From Mucidula mucida (Eukaryota > Basidiomycota > Agaricomycetes > Agaricales > Physalacriaceae), in NCBI GenBank assembly GCA_015501055.1, contig JADNYV010000001.1, positions 1,488,001 to 1,552,000 of the forward strand: a stretch of DNA of 64,000 nt, given 5' to 3'. Below, in pieces: positions 47,600-58,079 of this stretch (the first letter of the stretch is position 1; each line of letters starts with the position of its first letter). A program made the position numbers and the translations under genes. The notes beneath the pieces were generated by a model. That model worked only from the letters and a program-made list of their open reading frames with translations. It had not been told where the DNA came from and searched no databases.

Positions 47600-50022
47600 A
47601 TGTCCATTTTTCGCATTGGACGACATGTACGACTATGTCGCCCTGCCTTGGTCTCCAGTCGTCGCCACTACGCTGCGTCGGCCACTCTACTAGCCTCTTC
47701 TCCGTCTGGCGTGGATAACGTCGAGCAGGAGCCCAAAAAGAAGAAAAGAAAAGCCTCCAAGCCCAAGGAACCTCCACCGGAAATACCTGAACCGGAGACC
47801 GTGCTGGACAACAGTCCTGTTCATTCCTATCTTGCGCAAATTGCAGCCTCCAAGGCCACTGTGACTCTCGACGACATTGAACGCCATAGACCGGCGCGTC
47901 ATGCGAACCCGGACCGCGATCACAACAAGTACACGGAAGAATACGCGACTCTTCAGGAATTGTTATCGAAATCATTCAGTCAGAAACAACTGCTGCAGTT
48001 TCTCCGCTTGTATGACCTGAAGCCGCCGAAAATAAAGAGTAAAGCAACCTTTGCATCTCTCGTAATGGAAAAAGCATGGAACTATCCACCGTTAGACGAA
48101 GTTGTTAGGAAAAACAGGGATCGGACAGAATCGACATCGGAAAGTAAGTGTTCTTCTCTTGCCCGGTTATCCCAAATTTACAGTGCGTATCCAGCATTCG
48201 AACTAGAACCGCCTCAATCCTTCTTATTACTTGGGAAAGACGGTATCGACTTGCATAACCTCGCAAGAAAGCATCAGCTGCAAGTGGCCTTCTCGGCCAA
48301 GCCACTCTCACTGACGGCCACTGGACTACGCGCCAACATCAATGCTCTTGGAAAATACATCACCGAGTTCAAAGAGGTCTGTTGAACATTCTGTTACTCA
48401 GTCGGGTACTCACGTATTCGGCAGAATATTTGCTCTGAGACATTTGATATCCCGACGGAAATGTCCTTGAGACCGGAGCAATTACAACGCGTTTCTCGTA
48501 CAGCGGGAGCGTTCACAGAGAATTGCGGTGAAGGACAGGTAAATCCATGCTTTCTCGTGTGATCATTCTTCATGTTCCCAAGATTAGGATCTCGTACAAA
48601 GCCGATGCTCCCAAAGCCTCACTTCTGGCCAAACGACACGCTACTCGAGCATCGTGCGAGAGCTCACCCTCTGGAGTGGACTTGTTGGCGTCGGCAACGC
48701 CTAGCTCCACCTATACTTCTATTGGTCCCGCCAACTCTTTATGTTCTTTGTATCCTTTCTTCAGCGCGCGAACACTTCCCTGGACGACTGAAGTCGGTGG
48801 GGCATTCCGGCTACGGCGCATAGGAGAACTGTCAGGCTATGGATTGACTGAGCATATTCAGAGAGAGGGCCCTCTATCCTCAATCAACACACATCTTACT
48901 TCATTGTCAAAGTACGCCCCCTCTGATGATATGAACGCCCTCTTCGCTGAGCATCTTGCAGCAAATATTCAGACATTCGCTCCATTTTCCAGAGCATGAA
49001 TGTGTATGACGAAGGGAAAACCGTAACTGCATCGTAGGTGACTTGGAAATTTGACTCTTCGGAATTAATGTTTAGAAGGATGGGACATGTTCTCTTAACG
49101 ACACCACCCAAAGCGAGGGGAAAGTTAACTCCTCCTTTGGAAGGCACTTTACCGATTGACGATGTCTTCTCCTGGTTGTGCCAAAATCCCTGCGATCGAG
49201 TGTTTATTCCCAGGTAGGATGGGCTTTCCTACTTCGCGTCATTTAGTGCTCACGCCATCTCAGTCTTCCCGCGGTGTTGTCCGACCAGGATACCGAGCAT
49301 CAAAGACTTCTACACCGGCTTGTATATCGTGTTTTCAACGAACAAGCTTCGTCAAATCCCCTACAGCCCTTGAAGACAATGAGGTTCGAAATGGTGCTAC
49401 AGCCTGGTGCATCAAATGGGGGTGTCGACGTTGATGAGCCTTTAGTACATCGGTGCTTGATCGGCGAAGAGTCGACTATTGATTTGATGCTTCCTGAACG
49501 GTACATGCATCGTTTGCGCCGCCTGGTGAATTACTGAAATCCTCGCTTTTAGACCTATGGACATTCAAATCTTAGTCTCCAATACTAGCGCACTGCAGCA
49601 GGAACAGTGGCCTGCAGAATTGACGAGCTACGTGTCTGAGCTTGAGAAATAGTGAGTTGCCAGATAATATGCCCAGATTGTGACCCACAAGTCTTAGTAT
49701 TCGCGACGAAACGGGCGAGCAATCTCAACCAGAGACAACACCTCTGAATTTCACTCATAACGGCGATCTGTATATCTTGGACTCAAGTGCCAGCGTCAGA
49801 CAGCTGTTATCAGAAACTGACCCGAACTCGGTCACAGAAAGTCTTCTGGATCTCGAGAACAATCGAAAGACGAGTGAATGCAAGGTAAGGAAGCAGTCCA
49901 TATCTACGCGTCTGTCCGCTCATGTAGCTGGTGAGGTTACTTGCGATGACCCGTCCTCGGACGCCAAATGGAATAATTTCATAGAGACTTGTGATCAACT
50001 CTCTTCTGCTATCCCAAGATAA
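47600..50022 (+). CDS. SLS1: Sls1-like mitochondrial inner-membrane regulator (interrupted)
   Basis: Exons about 47600-48143, 48195-48376, 48425-48538, 48583 to about 49213 (interrupted), 49264-49500, 49553-49651, 49698-50022. Sls1 couples mitochondrial transcription to translation at the inner membrane. A presequence-like start (MSIFRIGRHVRLC; ATGs at 47513 and 47579 are alternatives) leads to a domain with SQKQLLQFLRLYDLKPPKIK, SFLLLGKDGIDLHNLARKHQ, CSLYPFFSARTLPW and GGAFRLRRIGELSGYGL, followed by VTWKFDSSELMFRRMGH and LHRLVYRVFNEQASS. Family assignment is from overall pattern and is moderate. Around 48990 the frame must shift by one base to reach NVYDEGKTVTA, and a TAG at 49035-49037 then lies in frame; a cryptic short intron is possible. 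The last 240 bases may contain one more intron (49886-49928). Confidence 0.6.
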
Positions 50023-50137
50023 AAAAATTCATTCCGTGGAGAAGTTTACTCGATAACTGTTTCCCGAACGCCTCAATTAACATACATATACCTAAATATC
50101 ATCATGGAGTACAGTACATAGTGAAGTAATAGAGAAA

Positions 50138-53065
50138 TCAACTCCGTTTCCGTTTGGCGTTGGCTTTCTCCTTCCTCTTTTTGGCTCGGAGCTATGACAC
50201 ATCATTAACATCGCGTCGCAAATAAGTGACACAAAAAACATACCTCCTTCTTCATCCGAGAGTCAACCATTGCGTACCGGCCCTTGACGCCCTTTGGCCG
50301 ACCTTTAACGCCTTTGTGCGCACCTTTTGCCACAACCAGTTTGACTTCAGATTTCTTGTGCCCCGAAGACGTGCCCTTGCGCATGACCTTCTCAATCTGT
50401 TGAGCCTTCTCTCGTTCCGTCATGTCCGATGTAGCATTGACTCCCTCGGCCTTCTTCATGGCCTTCTCAAGGCGCTGAGCAGCTTTGAACTTTTTCCGTG
50501 CTTTGGCTTCAGCTACTTTCTTGATCGGCCGAGCATCCAAGGCACGTTGTTTGGCACGAAGGGCTGCTACAGCCTCCTTGGTGACAGGAATGTTGGGCTT
50601 ATAGTGCTTTGCCTCTTCATCCAAGAACCACGAGGGTAGATCGTCCTTGGAGTTCAAGGAGTACCGGCTGAAGCCGTCGTTGATAAGCGACGTTTTTGTT
50701 CGTTCTCGATTTACCAGCTGCTGCGCGAGCGTAACGGCTTCTGGAGTGACAAGACCTAAGGCTTGGAGGACATGAGAAATCTGTCGGCAAAGGACTAGAG
50801 GAAACCGCCACAAACCTTTGATTCTAGCTTGTTTCGCTGCATCTTCGTCTTGGTCATCAACATCCCATCCTGGCTCATCGTCATCAAGATCTTGTGGGAC
50901 GACTTCATATTCGTCTTCAGACTCCTCTGAGCCTTGGACATCCTACAAAGATGCTGTTTGAAATAGTTCAATGCCGCAGATTGGAAGCGTACCTCCATAT
51001 CTACGTCGTTGTCGTTGTCACTATCATCGTTCTCATCTTCATCATCTTCGTTTTCCCAATCTCATCGTCCATTCCCTCAAAGATATCCTGGCTGAACCAA
51101 ACTTTGGAGGCTTGACTTGCTGACGGTGGCGGAGCCTTCAGTTTCGTCACGAGCCGACTTCGTTTCGAGGACCCTTCGATGAGAGCAGCACCTCGCCGTT
51201 TCTTCCCAGATACTGCGCATCTTCATCGCTATCGTCGTCCGACGAGTCAGAGTCCTCCAGCCGTCTTTCTTGCATTTCGTCCCAGCCACCATCTTCGCTC
51301 TCTTCGGCGCTATCCTCATCGTCCGAACCTTTGATACCGCCCCAGTCCGCGCGCTCCGTGTTCTCGCCTCTAGATTCTTTCACCTTGAATTTTGCGTCGC
51401 GTTCACGTAATCGCGTTTGATATGCGTCGTAGAGACCATCCAGTTCCAGCTCGAGTCCTTTCAGTCGCCGATCCTCCGCGCCCTCAACATCCGAGTCGGC
51501 CGCTTCCTCAGCAGCTTCTTCATCATCCGACCCTACGTCCTCCTGTCCATCTGCCCAAGCGGCGAATTGATCTTTCTTGCGGGCTTCACGTTCTGTCCGT
51601 TCCAGATCAAAGAAATCATCCTGTCCTCCCAAAGATGCGTCCGTTTGTTCTAGTCCAATGTCCAATGGTGCAGTCATTTGTAGCTGCATCCGTTGAATCG
51701 TTTTAGTGCGAACTTCGTTGGCCTTTCTCCGTTGCCGTTTCGTTCGTGCCGCCGCCTCGGTATTAAGACGTTCAAGCTAACCGATCGCTTAGCGAAAGCC
51801 AGATCATGAATAGAATTCTTACCTCTTCTTGGATCTGTTGTTCCTCGTCCACGATTTCCGTGACTTCGACCGCCTCAGTCGCGTCTTCGGTAGCCGTAGT
51901 TTTGACATCCAAACCGAGGTCTTCACGAAGTGCCAAGCGCCACTTCAACAATGTTTTGAAGTCGCCTTTACCCAGCACCTTCAGATCGTCAAAGTTTGCT
52001 TTCACGTCTGTGGTAGTGGCATCGAGCTTCAACCACGCCTTCTCCTCCTCCGTCTCGAAAGCAATCTTGTTAACCGATCCAAGAACGGAGATGGGGTCCG
52101 CGTCGTGCACGAACTTGGAAACCGGACAAGACCTGAACAGCGTATAATCCCCGTCTGCATATCCGTCGCGATTCCGACGCTTCTTCTCGGGCTGGAAGAC
52201 GTTTGCTTGAGCATGATGAGACATGGGGCCCTTTTCTGGGTCTATGGGGATAGAAGAAGCCAAGTCCTTGAAGACATGTTTAGGGTCCAAGAACTTAGGA
52301 TCGATATGTTTTGGTGCGTGAAATTCACGACAAACCACGAATATTTCAGCGGAGACATTACTGCAGAGATTTAGTCGAGTTCAATATAAGAAAGAATTGG
52401 ACGGACCGTGAAGAAGGCGGCTTCGTAGCCTCCACTTTGGCGAACAATTGGTTGAAAACCCAGATGAGATTGTTGTAGTCCGCACTCCGGAAAACCTTTG
52501 TAACGAACGTGCCTCCCTTGACCAAAAACTCCACCGCAAGCTTCAAACTCATGAGCACAAGTTCGGATTGACTATATGCATCTTGAATCCAAGCCGTTCC
52601 AACGTTGGGTGCACCATCATGAAGTACTACATCTGCCTTCCAGTCCTTTAGCTCGTTGCGAATCAAAGATCGACATTGGGGAGTTGTGATGTCTGAAGCA
52701 AACGTGACGACGCGAGGAATCGGCTTTATAGGTACCAAGTCAACACCTAAGAAAATCATCAGAGATACGGTACAGATGTGTTCATTTAGTAGACGCACCA
52801 ACGATGACACTATTCACTGGCATGTACTTGCTGGCGACTTGCAACCAACCACCAGGAGCGGCACAAAGATCGATACAACATCTTGCAGATTCCAAGAAGG
52901 AATATTTCTTGTTCAATTGTATAAGCTTGAAGGCAGAACGAGCTCGATATCCTTGCTCCCTGATGCAGTATCAGCAGAGTGTCATTGGATGATACGAAAC
53001 TCACTTGGCTAATTTGTAGTATTTATCCAATCGCCCTTTTCCCGTCTTCTTTTGCGCTTTCCCAT
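50138..53065 (-). CDS. SPB1: SPB1 rRNA 2'-O-methyltransferase (three one-base frameshifts)
   Basis: Exons 53065-53005, 52959-52799, 52746-52407, 52360-51823, 51776-50993, 50942-50816, 50761-50244, 50191-50138, about 861 aa. Spb1 methylates Gm2922 of 25S rRNA in nucleolar pre-60S particles. The FtsJ methyltransferase domain shows [16 protein letters not shown] (AdoMet site), [15 protein letters not shown] and [17 protein letters not shown], with the K-D-K-E style layout. Then come the FRHMC and a long acidic, lysine-rich tail with [20 protein letters not shown] and a basic C terminus ([20 protein letters not shown]). Frame changes: near 53058 (only three codons after the ATG), near 51206 and near 51062. 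Exon 1 is one and exon 5 two bases short of phase. Everything else joins well. Confidence 0.92.
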
Positions 53066-53171
53066 ACTTCAAGATGGCAGCAAACAGGAAAAGCAAGCCG
53101 AGATCAAAAAACTACCGAAATAAACTAGGATGCCGTTCATCTGCTCGGCCGGCAGCGGACGTACCCGGCTT

Positions 53172-53811
53172 ATGTCGAACTTGCACCACGACCAAGAATC
53201 CGAAACTTCTGCTTTGCTTGGAAACGACAGACAAGATATGCGACCTCTTATTACTCCCCGCTACTCTGGCGGACTGGTGCTGCTTTTGGTTAGCTTCAAA
53301 CGCGCACTTGGCTGCGTATACCAGCTGACTGTGCTTATTCAGCTGCAATCGGCGCACTCACTGGCGCCTTTGGAGGTCCCGAAACTTGTGCTCTATGCTT
53401 TGGCGCGCGATGATAACATTTCTATAGCTCACGGATTGAGGAACCGTCCTGGAATGACTCCCGAGAAACTGCATGCATGGCAGACTGCATCTCAATATTC
53501 AGTGAGCGGTGTCCATTCTAGGCTCAATAAACCCGTAGCAAATATGCTTTTCTAAGTTTTCAATGGCCTCGCACTTCTTGCGGTGTCCCTGCACCCGCGA
53601 TTCTCTGTGCATGCTTTTGCTGGACCTGCCATTGCTACTGGAAGCTTCTTGTTCTCAAGCTCGATCTTTGCACTAATTCTGGTGCCGAAACTCAAAGTAC
53701 TTGGTCCAGTTACGCCCCTCGGAGGTCTTGTCATGATTGCAGGGTATATTTCAAGATTGATATCGGAATCATACTCACAAACCTTCCAGATATGTCTCGC
53801 TTATATTCTAA
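53172..53811 (+). CDS. DUF423-type small membrane protein
   Basis: Exons 53172-53288, 53343-53375, 53428-53508, 53557-53743, 53790-53811, about 160-175 aa. It has four membrane segments and the family blocks AAIGALTGAFGAHGLRNRPG, TPEKLHAWQTASQY, FNGLALLAVSLHPRF and VLGPVTPLGGLVMIAGY. DUF423 (YwdK type) proteins are conserved from bacteria to fungi; function unknown. The first exon reads ITPRYS..., but the family start LWRTGAAF is in another frame; a one-base loss near 53260 would join them, with ATG at 53172 or the internal ATG at 53238. The second-last donor is read as GCG|GTGTCC, which needs no correction. It is divergent from SPB1 by about 106 bp. Confidence 0.72.
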
Positions 53812-54279
53812 TGGACAGTGTAGGATAGTGTGGGAGGATGTCGTTACTCTGACAAATACTAATAAGTCTCGTCGAAGGTTCAATGAGTGGATGTGTAGCG
53901 TCTTGCATTTTACCGGTCGGAGCTGTAGAAACGCGTTATCTGTATGGCAATGTGACAACTCTGGTGAATCACATAATCGCCCTTGAGTATTCGACGCATA
54001 CGCGTAAACGACAAATTGCCACCTTTTTATTTTTTCGGGAACAAGACTTGTCACATGCTAGGTCGTGTCTTGCCCACGTGATGCGCGCGCCAATTTCTCG
54101 TCAACAAGCTGTTGCAAATTTGCTTTTAGGCGCCTACCATCACCTCTTTCCACCGCGATCTCTCACACATCTACCTACCCACTTGAGAATACATTGTATA
54201 ACCTCAGAGGTGCTCGCTGCTGCATTAATTGCCTTTGCGTCGTCGCTGACCGTCGTGCAGCTGCTATACGTGGACAGCA
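53812..54279. other. Intergenic, no gene seen
   Basis: About 470 bases between the DUF423 gene and the zinc-finger gene on the same strand. Short open frames lack support; no motif stands out. Confidence 0.4.
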
Positions 54280-55972
54280 ATGACAGAGCCACCGTGCATT
54301 AAACAGGAAATCCACCCTCCCATACTTTCTCCCATCTCATTCGGCGGTACTACCTCTCCATCGGTCGTTAGGACATCTCTCAAGCGCTCAATCACGTCCG
54401 ACCTCGATTTCTTGGCGCCAGCAGCCGATTCTTTCAAGCCCAGACCATATAGCCCAGCGCGGGCCTCATGCTCAACCAACACGCGTGGCAGATACAGCCA
54501 ATCTACGCGCACTCAAACCAGAACTTCCATAGGGTCTGCCCCTTTAGCGCTTGATGTATCGGAAAAAGACACAGATGTCGTCTTTATCCATCCACCCTAC
54601 ACCGACTTCCCAGATGCTACAACCCACCCAGATGGTCTTTCATTTATGCTCATGGCAGAACATCCGGATTGGTTCCTCGACCCCAAAGACTACCTTCCAC
54701 TGGAAGGTCCAATCCCTTCGCAAAACGCCATACCGTATCCTAACTTTCTTGAGCCTCCTCGTGGGTGGTGTCCCGCTAAGAAAAAGGAAATCAAGGAGAA
54801 GGGAGCTGAATGGGCAGAAGGAGAAGAACCGAAGTTGCGTTGCACGTTCTGCCGGCGTTCTTATGCTGGTGTCAACGCGAAGAGTATGTGGCGCAGACAC
54901 GTGTTTGAAAAACACAAAGTTGCGATGTCTAATCGTCGTGAGGGTGAACGTCCTCGAGGCCGAGGTTCAATGAGTAAGTTCGTGTATGTTCCGGTTCAGC
55001 CTTTACTGATCATGACTTTGTTCAGAGGAAAATCGTCGTCCGAGTAAAGCCAGGGAAGAGCACGACAGTCTTCTCGGTATTGAAGTCACTCCACAAATGG
55101 CTTTCGGTAGCACGATCCACAAATCCCGGTTTCAAGGTGTCATGGCTCCATCCCATAATAATGAGGCTTGCGGGCATGGACTCGAGTCACCGTCCGTTCC
55201 TCAACCAGAATTATCTTCCGGTTCCGATGACAGCATCTCTCCACCCTCGACGCCTCCGCCCATTCTATCCGAAGCAGAATACTGCCAACCCGTATCTTCC
55301 TCGCCTTACGACCCGAGTTTAACGCCCGCCTTCCGACATTCATCTCCTAAACTCCCCTCTGACCAACCTTGGCGTTTCCCCAGTCCCGCTCATCCTCTCT
55401 ATTCTCGTCAACGACAGGTCTCTTTGAGCCAACTAGTCCATGTCCTCGGCGCCAAATCATTTGTAACGGACAGCCCCGATCATGTTCAGCCATCCCTGAA
55501 GCTAATGTCCAGTCCCTTGAAATCCATGATCTTACCCTCAAGCTCCCCCATATTGACTCCTACAACGTCTCCGCAGCATCGTCGTACTTCCGACTCCGAT
55601 GCCTTTGTCAATGAGTCTGATGATAATGAAATCCCGGATGAATGGGGATCCTTTGCGTCTGTTGCGCCCACCAGCAGCCCTTTCAGGCTTGTATACGAGG
55701 AGAGTGCTGCGCCACTACCGCTCACCGGCGATAGCCCTATTCTACGCAATAAGACCCTTCCCACTGGTTTCGGTCTTTTAGAACCCATCTCTCTTGTTGA
55801 CAAGAAGATCGCTACCAGACGTCCTTTCCCAAACGAGGACGAAGACGAGGCTGAAATCGTAGGGTCCTTGTTATCATGTTCCCCCTTCGGCCGCTTGAAC
55901 GACAATGCATCTCCGCTTGCCAAGCGAAGAAAGCTTAATCACTTTTCCCCATTATCTGACTCGCTACTTTGA
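54280..55972 (+). CDS. Zinc-finger protein with one C2H2-type finger
   Basis: Exons 54280-54973 and 55026-55972, 546 aa. A single finger KLRCTFCRRSYAGVNAKSMW followed by RRHVFEKHK gives C-x2-C-x13-H-x4-H spacing, close to C2H2 or BED type. It sits in the first third, after PHPDGLSFMLMAEHP and WFLDPKDYLPLEGPIPSQNA blocks and before a basic stretch (SNRREGERPRGRG). The rest is Ser/Pro-rich with an acidic patch (NESDDNEIPDEW) and ends in a KRRK cluster, so a nuclear protein is likely. I do not know the family beyond that and give no target. The intron is 52 nt and in phase; no break is seen. Confidence 0.75.
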
Positions 55973-56490
55973 TTCTGATCTGCTATCCTTGCTATGCGTA
56001 TGCCCCTACTGTATATGTTGAAAGTATCTTGTTTTCCTTTGGTCATTATCGAACATCGCTCGTGGCAAATCTAGACGATTGCCAACGCCTATATTTCTTT
56101 TAGTAGTTTTCGTTGTATTGCTGATGTATTATGGAGTGTCTGTACAATCAATATTCTACATGAGTTGGTTTACCTGAAGACAGCGTTACCTAAGTAAAGC
56201 GGCATGAGCCGTGCCGGGATCACAAGCAGGAAAGGTGTTGCTTGAACGTTCCACCATCACCCAAGTCCTTTCGAATTCGCTCTTAAGTGCACAATCTTGA
56301 CTAGCCAGCTGTAGCAAGGTGCGTACTGTCTACTGCTGCTCTTCTCGGGTGGTCTGTGCTGTTATCTGACATTTGCCTGCCACTGTGTTTCAGGCTTCTT
56401 TGTTAGACCTCTCTTGTGGTCGGATAACGCATACCATATCGTCCCCCACGTAATTCCCTCTCTTCAACCGTTGCTGTAGACCGAGTTAGA
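55973..56490. other. Intergenic, Rac1 promoter region
   Basis: About 520 bases. It must hold the zinc-finger gene's 3' end and the RAC1 promoter. Nothing else is recognisable. Confidence 0.4.
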
Positions 56491-57463
56491 ATGCAAGCCA
56501 TCAAGTGTATGTACCGCTCGCTCCAAAAATGCGGTAACCGGGTTATTGACTACTACGGCAGGCGTCGTCGTTGGAGACGGTGCTGTAGGAAAGGTGCGTC
56601 GTTGTTGCTCTCTCAAAGACCCAGACTCGCTCATTCGCCTCTCATAGACCTGTCTCCTTATCTCTTATACCACCAATGCGTTTCCGGTGAGGACCGCCTG
56701 TCATTTTCTGATGCCTCTTCTGACCAATACCAGGGAGAATACATTCCAACAGGTAACGCAGTCCTTCTTGGCGCCTCTGCCCGCTTAGCCGCTCATGTTC
56801 GCTGCCAGTCTTCGACAACTACTCTGCCAATGTCATGGTTGACGGCAAAACTATCTCCCTCGGTCTCTGGGATACCGCTGGACAAGAGGACTACGACCGC
56901 CTCCGCCCTCTTTCATACCCCCAGACCGACGTGTTTTTGATCTGTTTCTCGTTAGTTAGCCCGCCGAGCTATGAAAACGTTCGGACTAAGGTGCGTTGTT
57001 GCAAGTTGCCTGCCTCGTCGCTCCCACTCATTTTTCAATGGCGTCTCAGTGGTTCCCTGAAATATCTCATCATGCACCCCAAACTTCTGTTGTCCTCGTT
57101 GGAACGAAGCTAGATTTGCGAGAGGACCCCGCCACAATAGAGAAACTTCGCGACCGGTAAGCGTTGTCAAGTGTTTCGACAGGGTTCATTCTCACAATCC
57201 ATTCAGTCGCATGGCGCCCATTCAGTACGCGCAAGGAGTTGCCATGTCCAAGGACATTGGCGCAGTGAAGTATCTTGAATGTTCGGCATTGACACAGAAA
57301 GGCCTGAAGACGGTTTTCGATGAAGCCATTCGTGCCGTCTGTACGTGACTACCGTTCTTGTTTTGTTGATTGATCTGTAACTCATTCAATGCTTCAAGTG
57401 AACCCTCCTCCACGGACAGACAGGGGCAAGGGGAAATCAGGGAAAGGATGTATCATCGCATGA
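56491..57463 (+). CDS. RAC1: Rho-family GTPase Rac1
   Basis: Exons 56491-56506, 56562-56593, 56648-56686, 56734-56752, 56809-56990, 57050-57156, 57207-57340, 57399-57463, 197 aa. Rac controls actin-based polarity and hyphal growth. The whole G domain is present: GDGAVGKT (G1, about 10-17), YIPTVFDNY (switch I), [20 protein letters not shown] (G3, switch II), [11 protein letters not shown] (G4), [20 protein letters not shown] (G5) and a basic tail ending in a CIIA CAAX box for lipid anchoring. [14 protein letters not shown] and the tail fit Rac rather than Cdc42. The first four exons are very small (16, 32, 39 and 19 nt). The gene is intact. Confidence 0.95.
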
Positions 57464-58079
57464 ACCAGTCTGCGCCTGTACGGTCAACAACATATTATAT
57501 CACGCCATTTATGTTCCTACTCGACTCTCTGACGACTTGTATGCCTTTCTACTATTGCTTTAACATTCGCGATACTACAGACGGATGCAAAGATATCCGA
57601 TTCTTCTTCTTCTGTTCATTTGCTTTCGACTGTGTTGGGTAATAGCATTCTTTTTGAGTTGCCTGATAACGTAGTCTCAAAGTTGCGCCTCTGAGGAGCC
57701 ATCAGATGGAAGACCGCCGTATTCCATATCGAGACAAAAAGTTCTTCAAGTTTGAGTCTGGATCACGCTGGGATCACGTTCCTGATGGCAAGGGGCGCAG
57801 ACATACCTGAATGAAATCCTTCTTGGTGGTTCTTTTGTGGTTGCTCAACGACGACCAGTACGGTCATTTGGGATAGCCTATCTATTCTCGCAGGCAGGAG
57901 GACTATGAACATCAGCTCATTCAGTCGCGACCGCATCCATCTTTGACCCTCAGTTGGGATCTCCATAAACATCCTACATACACATACATTCATTGTGAGG
58001 GCATCTTTGATGTGATGCTACGCTGGCCTGACTTTTGTATAGTGCACCCTCGCTCTTTTCATACTGGTCTACACTACCC
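57464..58079. other. Intergenic, no gene seen
   Basis: About 620 bases between RAC1 and the type II membrane protein. Short open frames on both strands show no family likeness. Confidence 0.4.

Noticed and set aside
53505..53557. An extra frameshift at the third intron of the DUF423 gene
   Set aside because: Using the donor GCG|GTGTCC gives a normal 48-nt intron and keeps the frame, so no correction is needed.
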